Of a stretch of DNA of 19,270 nt, positions 15,905 to 19,270 are shown one piece after another. This DNA comes from CALHAX01 sp039816705 (lineage in GTDB: Bacteria > Pseudomonadota > Alphaproteobacteria > Rhizobiales > CALHAX01). A program made the translations under genes and the position numbers. Every line of letters begins with the position of its first letter. Position 1 is the stretch's first letter. The notes beneath the pieces are model-generated. The model worked only from the letters and a program-made list of their open reading frames with translations, ran no database searches and was not told the DNA's origin. The stretch lies in assembly GCA_039816705.1 (NCBI GenBank), contig JBCBXF010000035.1:1-19270 (forward strand). Direction: 5' to 3'.

Positions 15905-17304
15905 AACGAAGAGCCGGGGAGCGGCTCAGCCGCTGCGAGCAACACAGATACGCCATCGCGGCCATAAATGTCCGGCCGAAAATGCGCGATCCCGGCATCG
16001 GATGCCCAGGATGTCAGATACCCGAGCGTCACGGGGATCGGTTTGGTGAGCCGCATATCCTCTGCAATACCCGCATTCAGAATTGATGCGACACGGCGCG
16101 AATCCCATTCCGGTTCATCGCTCGCAATCCACTTTGCAAGATCAGTCACCTTATGCACGCGGATGCACCCGGCACTGTACGCACGCGCGCTTTGATTGAA
16201 GAGCGACTTCATCGGTGTGTCGTGGAGATAAATGATCTCGCTGTTCGGCATGTTAACCCGCACAAGGCCAAGCGCGTTTTGCGGACCGGGATCCTGCCGG
16301 AACTTGAAGCCGCGACCCGCTGCCGTGCGCCAGTCAATTGTTGCCGGGTCAATCTCATTACCGCCCCAGCCATCGAGAACACGAATTTGCTGTTCACGGA
16401 GATAATCCGGCTTCTTGAGAATTGTCGGGATCAGATCGCGATTGGCGATGCTGTCCGGCACCCGCCAGAAGGGGAAAAAGTTCAGTCCCTTGATTTCGGC
16501 GTGAATGGCTGGCGTTTGCGTTGTCGGCTTGCCGACGATGACCTTACTCGCGAGCTCCAGACGGCCGCCGCGTACCGCCTGCAACTCGTAGGATGGCGCG
16601 TTGACGAACACATACCGATCCCGGCCCGCGTCCGCATTTTTCGCGACGTGATCGAGCAGATCGCGCAACCGCTGCTGGTTGAGCCGGAGTTGTCCAAGCC
16701 GAACCTGCGCTGAGACATTCAGCGCTCGCAATGTCCGGTTGTCGACGACGCCTTTGGGACGGATACCGTGGCGCACCTGAAAACGCTTGAGCCCGGCGGT
16801 CACACCCTTGTCGAACGTGTTCGGCGCGTTTGTGCGGTGGGGCTGCATGTCACCGGTGGTCACGAGGCGCTGTCGCAGGCCCATGACGCGATCATCGGTG
16901 ACCCCTTCACGAAGCCAACGTCCCTTGATCTTCGGGATCTTCTTCCAGCCGCCCTGTGCAACGATGCGCTGATACCGATGCACCGCCCGGCTCATGGCAT
17001 AGGCTGTATCTTCGCTCAGCAGGGCCTGGGTCGATTCAAACGCGCGATCGAGCTCGACATCGCGGGCGCGACGCTGAGCGCGTTGCTCCTTTCGCACCTC
17101 CGGCGTTTCCGCCCTGCTCTTGTTGAAGTTCGGCCAACTGGAGCCCCATACACCGCCATTGCGTTCCCACTGCGCATACGCCGGCGTCAGACTCGAAACG
17201 CCGAGGGCTGCGACGGTGGTGATCGCGAACATTGTGCCGTTCAGCGCGGCGCCCTGACGTCTGGGCTTCCGTGCGCGGGTCAATTTGCGGGATGTGCGTT
17301 TCAT
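15889..17304 (-). CDS. Exported L,D-transpeptidase with peptidoglycan-binding domain (YcbB/LdtD-like)
   Basis: A 471-residue periplasmic enzyme that forms 3-3 peptidoglycan crosslinks or anchors proteins to the wall. A basic N-terminus and hydrophobic segment (about 22-41) end at a likely signal-peptidase site, AYA before Gln45. An arginine-rich stretch (70-81) is followed by a family scaffold region and a PG_binding_1-like segment at about 165-195 (KRFQVRHGIRPKGVVDNRTL). The YkuD catalytic domain runs from about 230. It contains IYLHDTP with His361 and the signature SAGCIRV with the nucleophile Cys380. The start at 17304 is supported by GGCAAGG just upstream and by the signal peptide beginning there; an in-frame ATG at 17421 would bury the signal. 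The minus-strand tRNA lies upstream. Confidence 0.93.
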   Translation of the reverse strand: MKRTSRKLTRARKPRRQGAALNGTMFAITTVAALGVSSLTPAYAQWERNGGVWGSSWPNFNKSRAETPEVRKEQRAQRRARDVELDRAFESTQALLSEDTAYAMSRAVHRYQRIVAQGGWKKIPKIKGRWLREGVTDDRVMGLRQRLVTTGDMQPHRTNAPNTFDKGVTAGLKRFQVRHGIRPKGVVDNRTLRALNVSAQVRLGQLRLNQQRLRDLLDHVAKNADAGRDRYVFVNAPSYELQAVRGGRLELASKVIVGKPTTQTPAIHAEIKGLNFFPFWRVPDSIANRDLIPTILKKPDYLREQQIRVLDGWGGNEIDPATIDWRTAAGRGFKFRQDPGPQNALGLVRVNMPNSEIIYLHDTPMKSLFNQSARAYSAGCIRVHKVTDLAKWIASDEPEWDSRRVASILNAGIAEDMRLTKPIPVTLGYLTSWASDAGIAHFRPDIYGRDGVSVLLAAAEPLPGSSFQLSP

Positions 17305-17631
17305 AATGCCTTGCCGTGAGGGCGGTAAGCGAGATGCCGAAGCACCGATTTCCTTAGCATGACCCAAGAGGATGGGGCGTGTCACAAACGCGGGAGCCGG
17401 ATGCGCGTTCCGCAGCGTCATTGCAACCCGCGACGGACCACTCACTGGCCTCCCGCACACGCGTGGCGACTTTGCGGCACGATCGTTCAGAAACTCTTAA
17501 GTGTTGCATGTGTGGCCCGGATGCAAGCAGCACGCTCTTACCTGTCAACATGGACAGGGACGGCGTTGTCCGCCATCCGAGGTGATCTCGCCGCACATGA
17601 CGGTCACGCCAGCGCCAAGAGACATTGAAAA
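17305..17631. other. 327-base region between the L,D-transpeptidase gene and tRNA-Pro
   Basis: No gene was recognised here. Short open frames on both strands lack ribosome binding sites and any familiar motif. A six-base stem (CCTGTC at 17541-17546 and GACAGG at 17553-17558) is present, and four T residues follow the tRNA 3' end on the minus strand. The region must contain the L,D-transpeptidase promoter unless it is read from the tRNA side, but I could not place one confidently. Confidence 0.6.
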
Positions 17632-17708
17632 TGGTCGGAGCGAGAGGATTCGAACCTCCGACCCCTCGCCCCCCAGGCGAGTGCGCTACCGGGCTGCGCC
17701 ACGCTCCG
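17632..17708 (-). tRNA. tRNA-Pro (anticodon GGG)
   Basis: The minus strand folds as a 77-base tRNA including an encoded CCA end. The acceptor stem pairs CGGAGCG with CGCTCCG (17702-17708 and 17636-17642 on the plus strand), with A as discriminator base. The anticodon arm is CTCGC-loop-GCGAG with loop CTGGGGG, placing GGG at the anticodon. The T arm shows GGTTCGAATCC. It reads proline codons CCC and CCU. It lies 136 bases downstream of ihfA on the same strand. Confidence 0.97.
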
Positions 17709-17745
17709 ACGCACGGCTCTCCGCCGTTTACGGGCCGCGGCGCCT

Positions 17746-17771
17746 ATCTGAGGGTGCTCCGCGGCTCAGAT
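17746..17771. repeat. Inverted repeat between ihfA and tRNA-Pro
   Basis: Seven-base arms ATCTGAG (17746-17752) and CTCAGAT (17765-17771) enclose a GC-rich 12-base loop. It lies 74 bases past the ihfA stop codon. No T-run follows on the minus strand, so it is at best a weak terminator or a processing hairpin ahead of the tRNA. Confidence 0.4.
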
Positions 17772-17844
17772 GTTGTGATAGCATACTCGCCGTGGGTCGA
17801 AAGCTTTTTGCGCAATCGACAACCGCACGGGCGACGGCACGTGC

Positions 17845-18168
17845 CTACGGCTTGGCGCCGTTTCGCTGTTTGCCATGATAACGATTGATCTTGTTCTTCA
17901 TGACGTTGCTCGCCTTGAAAAACAGGACGCGCCGCGGCGTGATGACCTTGTCTTCGCCTGTCCGTGGATTGCGCCCCATCCGCTCACTTTTCTCGCGTAC
18001 GCCAAATGATCCAAACGATGAGAGTTTCACCGTTTCCCCCTTCTCGAGCGAGTCTGCAATCTCGCCCAGAACCATCTCGACGATGTCCTGCGCCTCATGA
18101 CGCATGATCGATGCGCGACGCACAACCGCATCTGCAAGGTCCGCACGCGTGAGTGTCTTGTTACCCAT
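17845..18168 (-). CDS. ihfA: Integration host factor alpha subunit
   Basis: The 107-residue product is the alpha half of the IHF heterodimer, which bends DNA sharply at specific sites and helps recombination, replication and transcription. The N-terminal helices carry TLTRADLADAVVRR. The DNA-binding arm shows VKLSSFGSFGVREKSERMGR, then NPRTGE with the intercalating proline at 68, and ITPRRVLFFKAS. The TRADL start and the ITPRRV ending separate it from HU and from IHF beta. GGAGG lies five bases before the ATG at 18168; the upstream in-frame TTG at 18180 overlaps that site and is less likely. It lies 166 bases downstream of fabH on the same strand, a common alphaproteobacterial arrangement. 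Its partner ihfB is not in the window. Confidence 0.96.
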   Translation of the reverse strand: MGNKTLTRADLADAVVRRASIMRHEAQDIVEMVLGEIADSLEKGETVKLSSFGSFGVREKSERMGRNPRTGEDKVITPRRVLFFKASNVMKNKINRYHGKQRNGAKP

Positions 18169-18207
18169 CAAGCCCTCCAACCAAGCCCTCTACCAAACCC
18201 GGCGCGG

Positions 18208-18236
18208 ACCGTAGATCAGGGGGCACATCAGGGCAA
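18208..18236 (-). promoter_or_regulatory. Candidate promoter for ihfA
   Basis: On the minus strand TTGCCC (complement 18231-18236) is followed after 17 bases by TACGGT (complement 18208-18213), about 40 bases before the ihfA start. The -35 match is good and the -10 match is moderate. It would let ihfA be expressed apart from fabH. Prediction by eye only. Confidence 0.3.
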
Positions 18237-18334
18237 CGACTGAGCTTGCAACGGACTGATTTCCCGAGTGTTTTTCGGGTTGCATGTGCGCATGCGCCAC
18301 ACTGGAAAACACGGACTTGCCAAACCCGTAAACG

Positions 18335-19270
18335 CTACCAGCGCACCAGGACCGAACCCCAGGTGAAGCCGCCGCCCATCGCCTCGATCATCACCAAATT
18401 GCCCTCCTTGATTCGTCCATCCTCGACAGCTGCGTTCAGCGCGAGGGGGATTGATGCAGCAGAGGTGTTGGCGTGCTTGTCGACTGTGATGACGACTTTT
18501 TCCTCCGGAATTCCAATCTTTGCTGCGATGCCGTCAAGGATCCGTTTGTTAGCCTGGTGGGGGACAAACCAGTCGATCTCCTCCGCGGTGAGATTTGTAT
18601 CCACGAGGGTCTCTTCGATCGTGCTGGATATTTTTCCCACGGCGTGGCGGAAAACCTCCCGGCCGTTCATGCGCAGCAGGCCGGTCGTCTGCGTGCTCGA
18701 CACACCACCATCGACATAGAGCTTGTCGGTGTAGCGACCATCCGCATGCAGACGGGAGGAAAGAACGCCGCGATCGCCGATTGTGCCCGGTTTCGGCTGA
18801 GCCTCAAGCACCATGGCGCCGGCACCGTCGCCGAACAGCACGCAGGTGCCCCGATCCTCCCAATCAAGGATGCGAGAGAACGTTTCCGATCCGACGACCA
18901 GTGCTCGGCGATAGGCACCGCCCTTCAGCATCGCATCCGCCGTGGATAGTGCATAAACGAAGCCGGAGCAGACTGCCTGGAGATCAAAGGCCGCCGCACC
19001 GCGCTGCAAGCCAAGCTTCGCCTGTATGGTCACAGCGGTCGCCGGGAATGTCTGGTCCGGCGTGGACGTTGCAAGGATGATCAAATCGATCTGCTCTGGA
19101 TCGATCCCAGAGCGGACGATCGCTTGACGCGACGCGGCCACCGCCAGGCTCCCCGTCGTTTCGCTGTCGTTTGCGAGATAGCGCTGGCGGATGCCGGTGC
19201 GCTCGGTGATCCATTCGTCGGAGGTGTCGATCTTCTTTGCCACCTGCGTGACGAACGCTGAACTGGCAAA
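18335..19270 (-). CDS. fabH: Beta-ketoacyl-ACP synthase III, 5' end cut by the window edge
   Basis: FabH condenses acetyl-CoA with malonyl-ACP to start type II fatty acid synthesis. The frame is open to the right edge with 312 codons including the stop; the family is about 325 residues, so roughly a dozen or more N-terminal residues are missing. A GTG at 19243 is in frame, but the family's start lies further upstream. The segment KKIDTSDEWITERTGIRQR is the typical N-terminal block. The catalytic cysteine is in LQAVCSGF (codon at 18968-18970), the histidine in VPHQANKRI (about 18557-18559) and the asparagine in HANTSAAS (about 18467-18469), completing the triad. The ending MGGGFTWGSVLVRW is the normal C-terminus. 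ihfA follows on the same strand; plsX would be expected just outside the window. Confidence 0.97.
   Translation of the reverse strand, partial: FASSAFVTQVAKKIDTSDEWITERTGIRQRYLANDSETTGSLAVAASRQAIVRSGIDPEQIDLIILATSTPDQTFPATAVTIQAKLGLQRGAAAFDLQAVCSGFVYALSTADAMLKGGAYRRALVVGSETFSRILDWEDRGTCVLFGDGAGAMVLEAQPKPGTIGDRGVLSSRLHADGRYTDKLYVDGGVSSTQTTGLLRMNGREVFRHAVGKISSTIEETLVDTNLTAEEIDWFVPHQANKRILDGIAAKIGIPEEKVVITVDKHANTSAASIPLALNAAVEDGRIKEGNLVMIEAMGGGFTWGSVLVRW

Noticed and set aside
17625..17888. Plus-strand open frame starting MVGARGFEPPTPRPPG
   Set aside because: This is the well-known false protein produced by reading antisense through a tRNA gene; it overlaps tRNA-Pro and the ihfA end.
1..19270. 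CRISPR arrays, insertion sequences or prophage genes
   Set aside because: No regularly spaced repeats, transposase or integrase motifs or phage structural genes were seen on either strand.

Overview
The window reads as chromosomal DNA of an alphaproteobacterium, most likely of the order Hyphomicrobiales (Rhizobiales). This rests on an alphaproteobacterial-length IHF alpha subunit next to fabH and a tRNA-Pro, a DUF2842 membrane protein beside the heme A synthase gene ctaA, and fairly high-GC codon use throughout. No genus can be named from sequence reading alone. No insertion sequence, phage gene or CRISPR array was seen.

Left part (1-3461): housekeeping genes. A gene fragment leaves the left edge on the minus strand. 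Divergent from it are a DUF938 methyltransferase-like gene and argC, probably one transcript. argC converges on ctaA with 14 bases between the stop codons, and a short DUF2842 gene is divergent from ctaA.

Middle part (3466-12309): a polysaccharide synthesis and export region. It holds a NodB-type polysaccharide deacetylase, a CelD/HfsK-like GNAT acyltransferase, a large Wzz/GumC co-polymerase whose C-terminal kinase-like domain has lost its nucleotide-binding motifs, a Wza-type export lipoprotein, a GT4 glycosyltransferase and a polyprenyl-phosphate sugar transferase. A Wzy/WaaL-type ligase or polymerase (14531-15904) follows after an interruption. Together these cover priming, extension, polymerisation, length control, export and chemical modification of an exopolysaccharide. 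No flippase and few glycosyltransferases are present, so more genes must lie elsewhere. Deacetylase, GNAT, Wzz, Wza, priming transferase and Wzy is the part list of alphaproteobacterial holdfast (hfs) systems, and that is the leading functional guess.

The interruption (12358-14316) is a two-gene minus-strand operon. It encodes a COG0523 (CobW/ZigA-type) metallochaperone GTPase and, overlapping it by four bases, a DUF1826 protein. A nearly textbook Zur operator lies 71 bases upstream. The DUF1826 protein has an HxD...H...R residue pattern like that of Fe(II)/2-oxoglutarate oxygenases. A zinc-starvation unit pairing a metal-insertion GTPase with a possible client metalloprotein is the most intriguing hypothesis here.

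Right part (15889-19270): an exported L,D-transpeptidase, whose 3' end overlaps the polymerase gene by 16 bases on the opposite strand, then tRNA-Pro(GGG), ihfA and a 5'-truncated fabH, all on the minus strand.
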